From NCBI GenBank assembly GCA_026982075.1, contig JALSHU010000091.1, forward strand, positions 1 through 45,096: a stretch of 45,096 nt of DNA, in the 5' to 3' direction. The notes beneath the pieces were generated by a model, which was given only the letters and a program-made list of their open reading frames with translations, was not told the origin of the DNA and made no database searches. The DNA is from Sulfurovum sp. (GTDB lineage: Bacteria; Campylobacterota; Campylobacteria; Campylobacterales; Sulfurovaceae). This document shows positions 18,991-26,838 of the stretch, piece after piece; the first letter of the stretch is position 1, and every line of letters starts with the position of its first letter. The position numbers and the translations under genes were made by a program.

Positions 18991-19338
18991 ATGAAAAAGC
19001 TTGCTTTCACACTCTTTTCTTTATTGTTTGTGCTGCAAACATCACTTCTTTCAGAAGATGAAGTTGAGCGCTTAAAGGTACCTCAAGAAGAACATGCTTC
19101 ACAGAATATAATCCCTGAAGAAGCGGAACGCCAAGAGGAACCTGAACATGAGGAGCATATAGAAGAACAAAAAGAGACACCCAATACCCCTGAATCTATA
19201 GAAGAGCATCAAGAAACAGACATACCAGAAGACGCTTCTAAAACACCCGCATTAACAGAAGCAGAAAGAGAAGCACATGAAGCTGAAGAAGCTGAACTAC
19301 GAGAAGCTGGCATCGGAGAAGAACCCATCCCTGAATAA
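18991..19338 (+). CDS. Exported glutamate-rich low-complexity protein, unknown function
   Basis: This 115-residue protein starts with a clear signal peptide (MKKLAFTLFSLLFVLQTSLLS), with cleavage likely near residue 21, and no lipobox cysteine. The rest is almost all Glu, Ala, Pro, Thr, His and Gln, with many EE, EH and AE steps, strongly acidic and probably disordered in the periplasm. I recognise no domain. AAAGG precedes the ATG. It is 45 bases after pabB, with its own -10-like sequence, and converges with the lipoprotein gene at only 3 bases distance. Acidic exported proteins can bind metals or cations, but nothing here shows that. Confidence 0.75.
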   Translation: MKKLAFTLFSLLFVLQTSLLSEDEVERLKVPQEEHASQNIIPEEAERQEEPEHEEHIEEQKETPNTPESIEEHQETDIPEDASKTPALTEAEREAHEAEEAELREAGIGEEPIPE

Positions 19339-19341
19339 AAC

Positions 19342-19875
19342 TTAAGGGGAGAAACACTCTCTTTTTCTTCTATGCTTCCATTGATATAATGTATCTTCCT
19401 TCAGTTTAGAAAAGTATAAGTTACCCGAATCTCTCCAAGGATCAATAAGGATACCATCTTCTACACTGCAATCATTTTTTGTAACTATGACCAAAGCATT
19501 ATGCTCAAAAAAATACTCTCCTATATCAGCACCCACCAAATGAAAAGAGAAATGAACATATTTTTTTTCATGTAAATAAAGATAAAGCGCATCACTCCAA
19601 TGGTAACAAAGTCCTTTTTCCTTTACCCCAACATTGACTAAGAAATTATGCCATAAAGCTGGTTTTGTCAGTTCAAATTCCTTTGTCAAATGTCCAGTTT
19701 TATCGAAAATGTCTTTTGAAAGTTGTAGGCTTTCACCTCTTGGTATACTCGTATCTAATCCCTGTAATAATACTGTAAGTTGATGGAGTTGTCTCTCTTG
19801 CACCTCTACTGGTTTAACAGAACAACCATAAAGTAAAGAAATGTAGAGTAGATACTTAAAATAGTATCTGTACAT
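19342..19875 (-). CDS. Lipoprotein with a possible Cys-His-Asp hydrolase triad, unknown
   Basis: I place the start at the ATG at 19873-19875 because it gives a compact lipoprotein signal ending in LLYGC (lipid-modified C18); an upstream in-frame start at 19902 would add nine residues. The mature part has GLCYHWSDALYLYL (C90), then FFEHNALVI (H125) and ILIDPWRDSG (D145). This order and the surrounding sequence resemble papain-like or transglutaminase-like cysteine hydrolases, but I do not recognise a named family. The start overlaps the rhomboid gene end by 20 bases, so the two are coupled. Function is inference. Confidence 0.7.
   Translation of the reverse strand: MYRYYFKYLLYISLLYGCSVKPVEVQERQLHQLTVLLQGLDTSIPRGESLQLSKDIFDKTGHLTKEFELTKPALWHNFLVNVGVKEKGLCYHWSDALYLYLHEKKYVHFSFHLVGADIGEYFFEHNALVIVTKNDCSVEDGILIDPWRDSGNLYFSKLKEDTLYQWKHRRKRECFSP
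19344..19366 (+). terminator. Weak terminator between convergent genes
   Basis: AAGGGGAGA and TCTCTTTTT can pair over 9 bp with three G-U pairs around a 5-base loop, just after the Glu-rich protein gene. It overlaps the 3' end of the lipoprotein gene on the other strand. Confidence 0.35.
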
Positions 19876-20536
19876 AATATGTAGGTAAATATGCACTGAC
19901 AAGCATGCTAAGAAGCACCATCAACACACTGAATACCCCTAACCATATTTGCTTTTTAGAAATCATAAACCCTCCTACAATACCAACCAACAAACCACCT
20001 ATATGTGCTGTCATATCTATGGAAGGAATAGACAGGCCTATCACAATATTAATAGCGATGATAATGGCAAAATCTTTCATGAAAGCTTTGGTATGTTCCT
20101 GTATCTGTCCTCTATGTGCTAGAAAAAATCCTGCCAATGCCCCAAAAACACCAAAAATAGCTCCTGAAGCGCCTACACCTACACTTTGAGGATGTACATA
20201 TAGTGATGCCAAACCACCTAAAATACCAGAAAAAAAATAGATACTTAGATATGATTGTGTATTAAAGTATTGTTCCAGTCCTCGTCCTATAAGATACAGT
20301 GAAAACATATTCATCAGCAGATGGGTCATACCTCCATGTAGGAACATCGCAGTGCCAAGTCTCCACCACTCACCCTCTATCACAGTATAGGGACCAAACA
20401 AGGCACCCATATTTACCAATGTCTCCATATCCATATCTACAAAATTCTGACTCAAAACAGAAGTGATTAGATAAATGAAAACATTTACTCCGATTAACGT
20501 GTAAGTAATTTTATATCTTTGAAAATCACTTATCAT
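19856..20536 (-). CDS. Rhomboid family intramembrane serine protease
   Basis: This 226-residue protein has at least six hydrophobic helices. The rhomboid catalytic dyad is present: S124 in GASGAIFG and H178 in TAHIGGLLVG, with the supporting FLHGGMTHLLMNM block (H67, H72, N76) in the second helix region. Rhomboids cleave transmembrane substrates within the inner membrane. It lies 3 bases after the 126-residue unknown gene and overlaps the lipoprotein gene by 20 bases. The substrate is unknown. Confidence 0.93.
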   Translation of the reverse strand: MISDFQRYKITYTLIGVNVFIYLITSVLSQNFVDMDMETLVNMGALFGPYTVIEGEWWRLGTAMFLHGGMTHLLMNMFSLYLIGRGLEQYFNTQSYLSIYFFSGILGGLASLYVHPQSVGVGASGAIFGVFGALAGFFLAHRGQIQEHTKAFMKDFAIIIAINIVIGLSIPSIDMTAHIGGLLVGIVGGFMISKKQIWLGVFSVLMVLLSMLVSAYLPTYYVQILF

Positions 20537-20539
20537 GAA

Positions 20540-20920
20540 TTAACATATCGCAGCGGTAAAAATAACACCATCTATCCCAGAGCGGGCAATTTTAGCTATC
20601 TCTTTTTCATCATGGATAAGCACTAAAACCCGTGTATCAAATAGGTATTCTTGTGCAATGGGGTGGATAATGAGTGCATCATCCTCTTCACATACCATGT
20701 ATACTGCTCCTAATGCATTGGCAAAGATAGCCTCCTTGAGTGAATTAACCGTTACTGCAAAAGGTATATGATTCTCCTTGCAATACTGTGCCAAATCATG
20801 TGAATCTACAATAGGTTCAAGCAGAACAATTTCTTCTGCTTGTGTTTTTTTGATATCTTCTTGTGCAAATATCTTACAAAACTTTTTACTTTCTATCCAT
20901 GGATGACCTACTATTATCAT
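20540..20920 (-). CDS. Conserved protein of unknown function
   Basis: This 126-residue cytoplasmic protein begins MIIVGHPWIESKKFCKIF and ends GIDGVIFTAAIC. Alternating hydrophobic strands and helices (IVLLEPI, PFAVTV, AVYMVC, VLVLIHD) suggest an alpha/beta fold, perhaps part of a barrel. No catalytic motif is evident. It lies between the PP0621-like gene and the rhomboid gene in a tight run. I recognise no named family. Confidence 0.8.
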   Translation of the reverse strand: MIIVGHPWIESKKFCKIFAQEDIKKTQAEEIVLLEPIVDSHDLAQYCKENHIPFAVTVNSLKEAIFANALGAVYMVCEEDDALIIHPIAQEYLFDTRVLVLIHDEKEIAKIARSGIDGVIFTAAIC

Positions 20921-20938
20921 ATTACCTTCCTTTTTGTT

Positions 20939-21151
20939 TTATTTTGTACATTCATTTGAACAATAATATTTACCATGCAAGATGATACTCTCTTTGACTG
21001 TCACGTATGTACTGCATTTTGCACATTCAACCAACGTATCTTCATCAAGTTTTTTCTCATGAGGACTTCTACCTATTTTTGGAAACCTACCCCCAAAAAA
21101 TTTATAGATAAGTAGCCCTACTATTGCAAATATAAGTAATTTTAAAATCAA
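20939..21151 (-). CDS. PP0621-family small membrane-anchored zinc-ribbon protein
   Basis: This 70-residue protein has one N-terminal membrane helix ([19 protein letters not shown]) and a C-terminal metal-binding ribbon with C43-x2-C46 and C64-x3-C68 ([16 protein letters not shown]). This pattern matches PP0621-type proteins, whose role is not established. The ATG overlaps the rsmG stop by 4 bases, so it is coupled to rsmG. Confidence 0.85.
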   Translation of the reverse strand: MILKLLIFAIVGLLIYKFFGGRFPKIGRSPHEKKLDEDTLVECAKCSTYVTVKESIILHGKYYCSNECTK

Positions 21152-21738
21152 TTTGTCCCTTTGATATATAAGTAGTTTCGTTGGTTTTTTTGTACTATAT
21201 CATAATCTAACTGATGCTGAACATCTGCCACCTCATCAAAAACCCGTGAACCTTTATAAAAAAGATACTCTGTTTTTTTATCACTTATTTTTTTTGTCAA
21301 ATCAAGTAATAACTTGGTGTTTGTTACTGCCCGGGAGGTAATGAGTCCAAAAGGTGTATGTTCTACAAACTCAACACGTTTAGCTTCTACTTTAATGTTA
21401 AAAATTTCTAAATCGATACAGGCATATTTTAAAAATGAGACACGTTTTTTAAGTGGTTCGGCTAAAACCACTTCCGTATTGGGTAATGCAATAGCAAGTG
21501 CCAAACCAGGAAAACCAGCACCAGTTCCCACATCCAGAAGTGTTTTAGGCTTGGCTATAAAACTTAAAGGATACAAGGAATCAACGATATTTATATAGAT
21601 AGCATCTATACTTTTGGCTCCGGTGAGATTATGTATCTGATTCCACTCATGTAAAAGTGATGCAAAGTTTTCTAATTTTTCTATAATCTCGCTTGAGAGA
21701 TGTATGCCCTCTTTATCCAAATACTGTGATAAGTTCAT
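21148..21738 (-). CDS. rsmG: 16S rRNA (guanine527-N7)-methyltransferase
   Basis: RsmG (GidB) methylates G527 of 16S rRNA using SAM. The 196-residue protein has the SAM-binding motif [20 protein letters not shown], the acidic motif [12 protein letters not shown], and the ITSRAVTN motif typical of the family. The start overlaps the ribA stop by 1 base (TAATG), and its own stop overlaps the next ATG by 4 bases. Confidence 0.96.
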   Translation of the reverse strand: MNLSQYLDKEGIHLSSEIIEKLENFASLLHEWNQIHNLTGAKSIDAIYINIVDSLYPLSFIAKPKTLLDVGTGAGFPGLALAIALPNTEVVLAEPLKKRVSFLKYACIDLEIFNIKVEAKRVEFVEHTPFGLITSRAVTNTKLLLDLTKKISDKKTEYLFYKGSRVFDEVADVQHQLDYDIVQKNQRNYLYIKGTN

Positions 21739-22307
21739 TAAAGCATATGCCCCATTTGGTTTTTCTTTACATTAAGGTAATCTTCATTGTATTTGTTCGG
21801 GGTAATTTGTATAGGAAGACGCTCTACTATCTCTATACTTCCAAGACTTTCAAGTTTACGTGGGTTATTTGTCAGTAGTCTTAGTTTTGACACTTCTAAG
21901 TACTTTAAGATGAATTCTACGATTTCATAGGTACGTTCATCGGCTTTAAAGCCTAACTGATGGTTCGCTTCTATGGTATCAAAGCCTTTGTCTTGAAGTG
22001 CATAGGCATTGATCTTGTTCAGTAGACCTATGTTACGTCCTTCTTGCCGATGGTAGATGATAATCCCACCCTCTTTTGCAATGGTCTTCATGGCAAAATC
22101 AAGCTGCTCTCCACAGTCACATTTTACAGATCCCAATACATCTCCTGTGAGACACTCAGAGTGTACACGCACCACAGGAGTATCAGAAAGTGCATCTGTG
22201 AAAATAGCCAAATGTTCTTTCTCTTTTTCATCTTTAAATGCTTGAATGCTAAAGGTGCCATGTTTAGTTGGTAAAGTTGCTACTTGTGATATCTCTATAC
22301 TATTCAT
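21738..22307 (-). CDS. ribA: GTP cyclohydrolase II
   Basis: RibA opens GTP to start riboflavin synthesis. Zinc ligands are in [17 protein letters not shown], followed by [11 protein letters not shown] and the C-terminal [13 protein letters not shown] choose the ATG at 22305-22307, giving 189 residues; the only longer option is a TTG at 22326-22328 which falls inside an AT-rich tandem repeat. It is the stand-alone enzyme, without a RibB domain. Divergent from hemB. Confidence 0.94.
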   Translation of the reverse strand: MNSIEISQVATLPTKHGTFSIQAFKDEKEKEHLAIFTDALSDTPVVRVHSECLTGDVLGSVKCDCGEQLDFAMKTIAKEGGIIIYHRQEGRNIGLLNKINAYALQDKGFDTIEANHQLGFKADERTYEIVEFILKYLEVSKLRLLTNNPRKLESLGSIEIVERLPIQITPNKYNEDYLNVKKNQMGHML

Positions 22308-22326
22308 GTAATTATTATACTCAAAC

Positions 22327-22359
22327 AATTAATAGTTAATAATTAATAGTTAATAATTA
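22327..22359. repeat. Tandem repeat in the ribA-hemB divergent region
   Basis: The 14-base unit AATTAATAGTTAAT is repeated exactly twice and then partially (AATTA). It lies between the divergent ribA and hemB starts, immediately upstream of the hemB -10 box. Confidence 0.8.
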
Positions 22360-22362
22360 TTG

Positions 22363-22368
22363 TAAAAT
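22363..22368 (+). promoter_or_regulatory. -10 box for hemB
   Basis: TAAAAT within TTGTAAAATAATCCAAT, 27 bases before the hemB start; nearly the same sequence precedes the Glu-rich protein gene. Confidence 0.45.
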
Positions 22369-22395
22369 AATCCAATTACTTTAAGAAGGCTAGCA

Positions 22396-23364
22396 ATGTT
22401 CGCACGTTTTAGAAGAAAAAGAATAAACCCCATCTTGAGAGATTTACTCCAAGAGACTCACTTATCTGTCAATGACTTCATCTACCCACTCTTTGCCAAA
22501 AATGGCTCTAACATCAAAGAAGAGGTAGCCTCTATGCCGGGTGTCTTCCAGATGAGCATCGACGAGATAGTCAAAGAGTGTGATGTACTTAAAGAGTTAG
22601 GCATAAAATCTATCATCCTTTTTGGTATCCCTGATGTCAAAGATTCGGTAGGAAGTGACGCGATGTGTGAGCATGGTATCATTGCAGAGACTATTCGTCA
22701 AGTAAAAGCATCACACCCTGACATATTTGTTGTCACAGACTTGTGTTTTTGTGAGTACACAGACCACGGTCATTGCGGTGTAATAGACCCTGTACTAGAA
22801 ACAGTTGACAATGACATTACACTTGACAACCTGAGTAAACAAGCAGTAGTCCATGCCAAAGCAGGTGCAGACATGATAGCACCAAGTGGCATGATGGATG
22901 GGATGATACAAGCTATCAGAGGAGGACTTGATGCGGCAGGCTTTGGAAACCTCCCTGTCATGAGCTACTCTACCAAATTTGCCTCAGCATACTACGGTCC
23001 ATTTCGTGATGTAGCAGAGTCTAGCCCAGGCAAGGGTGACAGAAAAAGCTACCAAATGAACCCAGCTAACCGCAACGAAGCCATAGCCGAGTCTGTAGCA
23101 GACGAACGTGAAGGAGCAGACATCCTCATGGTTAAACCTGCACTAGCATACATGGATATCATTAGAGACGTAAAAAACAACACTACCTTACCACTAGCAG
23201 TATATAATGTAAGTGGCGAATACAGTATGCTCAAAATGGCTGCCAAAGCAGGTGTCATAGACTATGATGCGGTGATGATGGAAACATTGCTAGGCTTTAA
23301 ACGTGCGGGAGCGGATATTATTATTACGTATCATGCGAAGGAAGCAGCACAGTTACTTCAATAG
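22396..23364 (+). CDS. hemB: Porphobilinogen synthase (delta-aminolevulinic acid dehydratase)
   Basis: HemB condenses two 5-aminolevulinate molecules to porphobilinogen for heme and siroheme. The 322-residue protein has the zinc-type cysteine cluster DLCFCEYTDHGHC (rather than the Asp-rich magnesium type), APSGMMDGM, and two active-site lysines in TKFASAYYGPF and MVKPALAYMD. AAGAAGG lies 6 bases before the ATG. The argF-hemB-ribA-rsmG neighbourhood is conserved in relatives. Confidence 0.98.
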   Translation: MFARFRRKRINPILRDLLQETHLSVNDFIYPLFAKNGSNIKEEVASMPGVFQMSIDEIVKECDVLKELGIKSIILFGIPDVKDSVGSDAMCEHGIIAETIRQVKASHPDIFVVTDLCFCEYTDHGHCGVIDPVLETVDNDITLDNLSKQAVVHAKAGADMIAPSGMMDGMIQAIRGGLDAAGFGNLPVMSYSTKFASAYYGPFRDVAESSPGKGDRKSYQMNPANRNEAIAESVADEREGADILMVKPALAYMDIIRDVKNNTTLPLAVYNVSGEYSMLKMAAKAGVIDYDAVMMETLLGFKRAGADIIITYHAKEAAQLLQ

Positions 23365-23366
23365 GT

Positions 23367-23384
23367 ATAGGCATTATTGCCTAT
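23367..23384. terminator. Stem-loop between convergent hemB and DUF393 gene
   Basis: ATAGGCA and TGCCTAT form a perfect 7-bp stem with a 4-base loop right after the hemB stop. No T-run follows, so it is a weak terminator candidate. Confidence 0.4.
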
Positions 23385-23411
23385 TCAAATAAAATAGATG
23401 ATTATAAATCC

Positions 23412-23798
23412 CTACTCCAAAAATCTACTTTTATTTTTTTCACTTGGCATCATGCAAACATCTCGTCTACCAAAAATACGATAACGATATTTGGCAATGT
23501 ATTTATATATAAAATCACGTATTGTTTTGGGAATGTACTTAAAAATAGTCAAATATTTCCATCTGCCATCTAAATATTTTGTTATCTCTATGACTGCGTC
23601 ACTATAGGTGAAAAAAGTTTCTCCTTGTATAAACACAATACTGTCTACATCTTCCAGCTTATGTTTTTTTAGCAATGCTTTTCCAAAGTCTGACTGTAAG
23701 GAGGCAAAATAGAAATACGCATTTGTATCATATCGAATGATGAACTCAACAGCGGATGAACATACATTACAAACCCCATCAAACATAATAATATTCAT
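23412..23798 (-). CDS. DCC-family thiol-disulfide oxidoreductase (DUF393)
   Basis: This 128-residue protein begins with FDGVCNVCSSAVEFIIRYD, the D-x2-C-x2-C motif that names the DCC family, followed by the FASLQSDFG block and a C-terminal RYRIFGRRDVC segment. The fold is expected to be thioredoxin-like with redox activity; substrates are unknown. It follows the DUF6714-like gene by 9 bases. Confidence 0.88.
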   Translation of the reverse strand: MNIIMFDGVCNVCSSAVEFIIRYDTNAYFYFASLQSDFGKALLKKHKLEDVDSIVFIQGETFFTYSDAVIEITKYLDGRWKYLTIFKYIPKTIRDFIYKYIAKYRYRIFGRRDVCMMPSEKNKSRFLE

Positions 23799-23807
23799 AT
23801 AAACTCT

Positions 23808-24287
23808 TTAAAGATACTCTCCCCATACCTTCTCCAAAGCATTACGTGCAGACTCAACATCTACCCATTCGCCACCAACTTCTGTCATAAACTGTAAAAA
23901 TTGAGCGATGACTCTTTTTTGTTCTGGGGTGTATAAATCTTTTTTATCTACACCTAAACCACCTGCTTCTAACACATAAATGGTAGAGTCTATGGAAAAT
24001 GAACCTTCTTTATAGTGCTTGATGATATATGTCATGTATGCAGGTAATGCCCATTTAATACCTGCTGAATCCATGTAATACATCACATCAGAATAAGAAG
24101 AAAGGTATTTATCTTGTATATCCGTCCACTCTGTCCACCACATTCTGTCTAGGTTTCGTCCTTTTTGGATAAGTACGTCTCTTTGTTGTAGTTCTATGCG
24201 GTCTGCCTGGTTGATGCCTATACCATCTTTTAGCAGTACGTCTTTAAAGGCTGTTTGAATTTCTTCAAGTAGTTGTTCTTTGTCCAT
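23808..24287 (-). CDS. DUF6714-like protein of unknown function
   Basis: This 159-residue soluble protein has a central block, TDIQDKYLSSYSDVMYYMDS followed by a PAYM segment, that resembles the DUF6714 family, which has no known function. GAGGAG lies about 12 bases before the ATG. It leads a two-gene unit with the DCC protein and is divergent from argF across about 258 bases of AT-rich sequence in which I see only promoter-like elements. Confidence 0.7.
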   Translation of the reverse strand: MDKEQLLEEIQTAFKDVLLKDGIGINQADRIELQQRDVLIQKGRNLDRMWWTEWTDIQDKYLSSYSDVMYYMDSAGIKWALPAYMTYIIKHYKEGSFSIDSTIYVLEAGGLGVDKKDLYTPEQKRVIAQFLQFMTEVGGEWVDVESARNALEKVWGEYL

Positions 24288-24490
24288 ATTGTCTTGTATC
24301 TCCTCTGGATTGTCTATCTCTTCTTATATATCATTATATGTTAATACCACATTAAAAACATAGTCATACAGTATCCCCTACCCGCGATAGCAAAAGAACA
24401 CAAATTAAATGTAAAATAATATGTTTACGCACAAAGACCCCTATTTTATCATTATAGCGTGCAAAGCCACTATTAATTTCAACCCTTTTA

Positions 24491-24499
24491 TGTTAAAAT
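24491..24499 (+). promoter_or_regulatory. Extended -10 promoter for argF
   Basis: TGTTAAAAT, an extended -10 box about 47 bases before the argF start. The rest of the 24288-24545 gap is AT-rich and shows no ORF or convincing structure. Confidence 0.45.
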
Positions 24500-24545
24500 G
24501 GTTTCTTTAATTTTACATTAAAGCTTAATGTATGAGGATAGTCCT

Positions 24546-25472
24546 ATGAGACATTTTTTAACCCTGAAAGATTTCACTAAAGAAGAAATCTTAGAGATGA
24601 TAACGCTTGCACAGAAGATAAAACTACAAACCAAACAACGTAAATTTGTACCCTACATGGAAAAACAAACGCTTGGTATGATATTTGAAAAGTCTTCTAC
24701 ACGTACCCGTGTGAGCTTCGAAGCAGGTATCTACCAGCTTGGTGGAGTGGGGTTGTTTTTGTCTAGTAATGACATACAACTAGGGCGTGGTGAACCTATG
24801 AAAGACACAGCCAGAGTCATTAGCCGTATGGTAGATATGGTGATGATACGCACTTTTGAACACACTAAACTTGAAGAGTTTGCTTCTTTTTCAAAAGTAC
24901 CGGTCATTAACGGACTTACAGACTCTTATCATCCTGTACAACTGATGACTGACTACCTTACTATGATAGAGTTTGGGAAAGACAAGAACCCTGTAGTTGC
25001 GTACATAGGTGATGGTAACAACATGACACACTCCTGGCTTATGCTTGCCGCTAAACTTGGTTTTGAGCTTAGAGTTGCTACACCACAAGGGTATGAGTGC
25101 GAAATAGATATCATCATGGATGCGTTAGAAATAGCCAAAGAAAGTGGTGCAACAATCACCTTTGGAAATGACCCTAAAGAGGCAGTCAAAGGCTGTGATG
25201 TTGTCACTACCGACACATGGGTATCGATGGGTCAAGAAGATGAAAAAGAAGTGCGTATGAAAGCCTTTGAAGGGTACATAGTAGATGAGATGCTCATGTC
25301 ACATGCAAAAGATGATGCTATTTTCTTACATTGTTTACCTGCTTATAGAGGGTATGAAGTGAGTGAAGAGACTTTTGAAAAACATGAAGAAGTGATTTTC
25401 ACTGAGGCTGAAAACAGACTACATGCCCAAAAAGGTATCATGGTTTGGTTAGATAATCAAAGAAAAGATTGA
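24546..25472 (+). CDS. argF: Ornithine carbamoyltransferase
   Basis: ArgF forms citrulline from ornithine and carbamoyl phosphate in arginine synthesis. Motifs: [14 protein letters not shown] for carbamoyl phosphate, and [10 protein letters not shown], whose HCLP cysteine marks ornithine transcarbamylases. I set the start at the ATG at 24546, which has GAGGA at 24534-24538 with 7-base spacing, giving 308 residues; the earlier ATG at 24528 would place that Shine-Dalgarno inside the gene. Followed after 31 bases by a Fe-S protein. Confidence 0.96.
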   Translation: MRHFLTLKDFTKEEILEMITLAQKIKLQTKQRKFVPYMEKQTLGMIFEKSSTRTRVSFEAGIYQLGGVGLFLSSNDIQLGRGEPMKDTARVISRMVDMVMIRTFEHTKLEEFASFSKVPVINGLTDSYHPVQLMTDYLTMIEFGKDKNPVVAYIGDGNNMTHSWLMLAAKLGFELRVATPQGYECEIDIIMDALEIAKESGATITFGNDPKEAVKGCDVVTTDTWVSMGQEDEKEVRMKAFEGYIVDEMLMSHAKDDAIFLHCLPAYRGYEVSEETFEKHEEVIFTEAENRLHAQKGIMVWLDNQRKD

Positions 25473-25503
25473 CTTTTTATAAAAGAACGGATATAAACAT
25501 AGA

Positions 25504-26808
25504 ATGAGCAAACAACCAGAAGATATTTTTAACTTTAGCGAAACGAGTGATGACTGTATAAAATGTGGGAAATGTATCCCCGTTTGTACCATACATCAAG
25601 TAAATCCTGATGAAACAACTTCCCCTCGTGGTTTTATAGATTTACTTGGTGCCTACCAGCAAGGTCATTTAGAACTAGACAAAAATGCCAAAGATATTTT
25701 TGAGTCATGTTTCCTATGTACCAACTGTGTGGACGTTTGTCCCAACTCTCTTGCAACAGATATGGTCATAGAAGAAGTACGTGCTGACATCGCCGATAAA
25801 TTTGGTATTGCATGGTTCAAGCGTGGATTTTTCTTCTTACTCCGTAACCGTAAGATTATGGATTTTGTCATGAAGATGGGCTTTATGTTTAAAACCTGTG
25901 CTCTAGCCAATGACCCTAAAGACAGAGGGTTAAAAGCAAGATTTTCTCTTCCAATGATAAAAAAAGGCAGACTACTTCCTTCTATGGCAAAAACCTCTTT
26001 TTTAAATAGCTACCCAGAAGAGATACCTGCACCTATACAAGAAGAAAAGAATACCCGTATCGCCTTATTTATCGGTTGCCTTGCCAACTATAATTATATT
26101 GGGATAGGTGACAGTCTTGTAGAGATACTTGCAAAACTCAACATTGATGTTTTTATTCCTAAAAAACAGTTATGCTGTGGTGCCCCTGCTTACTTTACAG
26201 GTGATGTAGGCTCTGTAGAATATATGACAAAAAAAAATATAGAATATTTTGAAAGTTTTATGGATGATTGTGATGCCATGCTTATACCCGAAGCTACCTG
26301 TTCTGCTATGATAAAGCATGACTGGCAAGTCTTTTTTAAGAACCATGATATGCCAGAGTGGGAAGCCCGAGCTAAAAAAGTAGCTGAGAAAATCTATATG
26401 GCAACTGCATGGTTAGATGATAATACTCACTTAAAAGAGATGCTTCTGGAAAATGGAAAAGCATTTGATGAAGTTGTTACCTACCATGACCCCTGTCATG
26501 CCAGAAAAGTACAAGGTATTTATGAGCAACCCCGTAATTTGCTTTCTGCAAATTATCCGATGGTTGAGATGTCTGATCCGAACCGATGTTGTGGTTTTGG
26601 TGGGGTCACGTTACAAACAGAAAAGTTTCATTTTGCAGAAGCTGCTGGTAAACCAAAAGCAGCCATGATTAAAGAGACACAAGCGCACTATGTAAGTGCA
26701 GAATGTTCAGCCTGTCGTATGCAGCTCTCTGAAGCATTAAACAATGCCCAAGTAGAGACTATTTTTAAAAATCCCCTTGAGCTTATCGCAGAAGGTTTAA
26801 AAAAGTAA
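25504..26808 (+). CDS. GlcF-like (Fe-S)-binding protein, CCG-domain oxidoreductase subunit
   Basis: This 434-residue protein has two N-terminal [4Fe-4S] motifs, C18-x2-C21-x2-C24-x3-C28 and C69-x2-C72-x2-C75-x3-C79, followed by two CCG domains ending in LCCGAPAYF and NRCCGFGG. The layout matches the iron-sulfur subunit of glycolate or lactate oxidases and related quinone-linked complexes. No FAD-binding GlcD-type partner is adjacent, so the substrate is unknown. It follows argF, possibly on the same transcript, and ends at a strong terminator. Confidence 0.88.
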   Translation: MSKQPEDIFNFSETSDDCIKCGKCIPVCTIHQVNPDETTSPRGFIDLLGAYQQGHLELDKNAKDIFESCFLCTNCVDVCPNSLATDMVIEEVRADIADKFGIAWFKRGFFFLLRNRKIMDFVMKMGFMFKTCALANDPKDRGLKARFSLPMIKKGRLLPSMAKTSFLNSYPEEIPAPIQEEKNTRIALFIGCLANYNYIGIGDSLVEILAKLNIDVFIPKKQLCCGAPAYFTGDVGSVEYMTKKNIEYFESFMDDCDAMLIPEATCSAMIKHDWQVFFKNHDMPEWEARAKKVAEKIYMATAWLDDNTHLKEMLLENGKAFDEVVTYHDPCHARKVQGIYEQPRNLLSANYPMVEMSDPNRCCGFGGVTLQTEKFHFAEAAGKPKAAMIKETQAHYVSAECSACRMQLSEALNNAQVETIFKNPLELIAEGLKK

Positions 26809-26815
26809 CCAATGT

Positions 26816-26838
26816 CTTTACTGCTTACCGCAGTAAAG
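26816..26838 (+). terminator. Strong intrinsic terminator after the Fe-S protein gene
   Basis: CTTTACTGC and GCAGTAAAG form a perfect 9-bp stem with a TTACC loop, followed by TATTTTTTT. It also contains the stop codon of the convergent histidine kinase gene in its loop. Confidence 0.85.
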
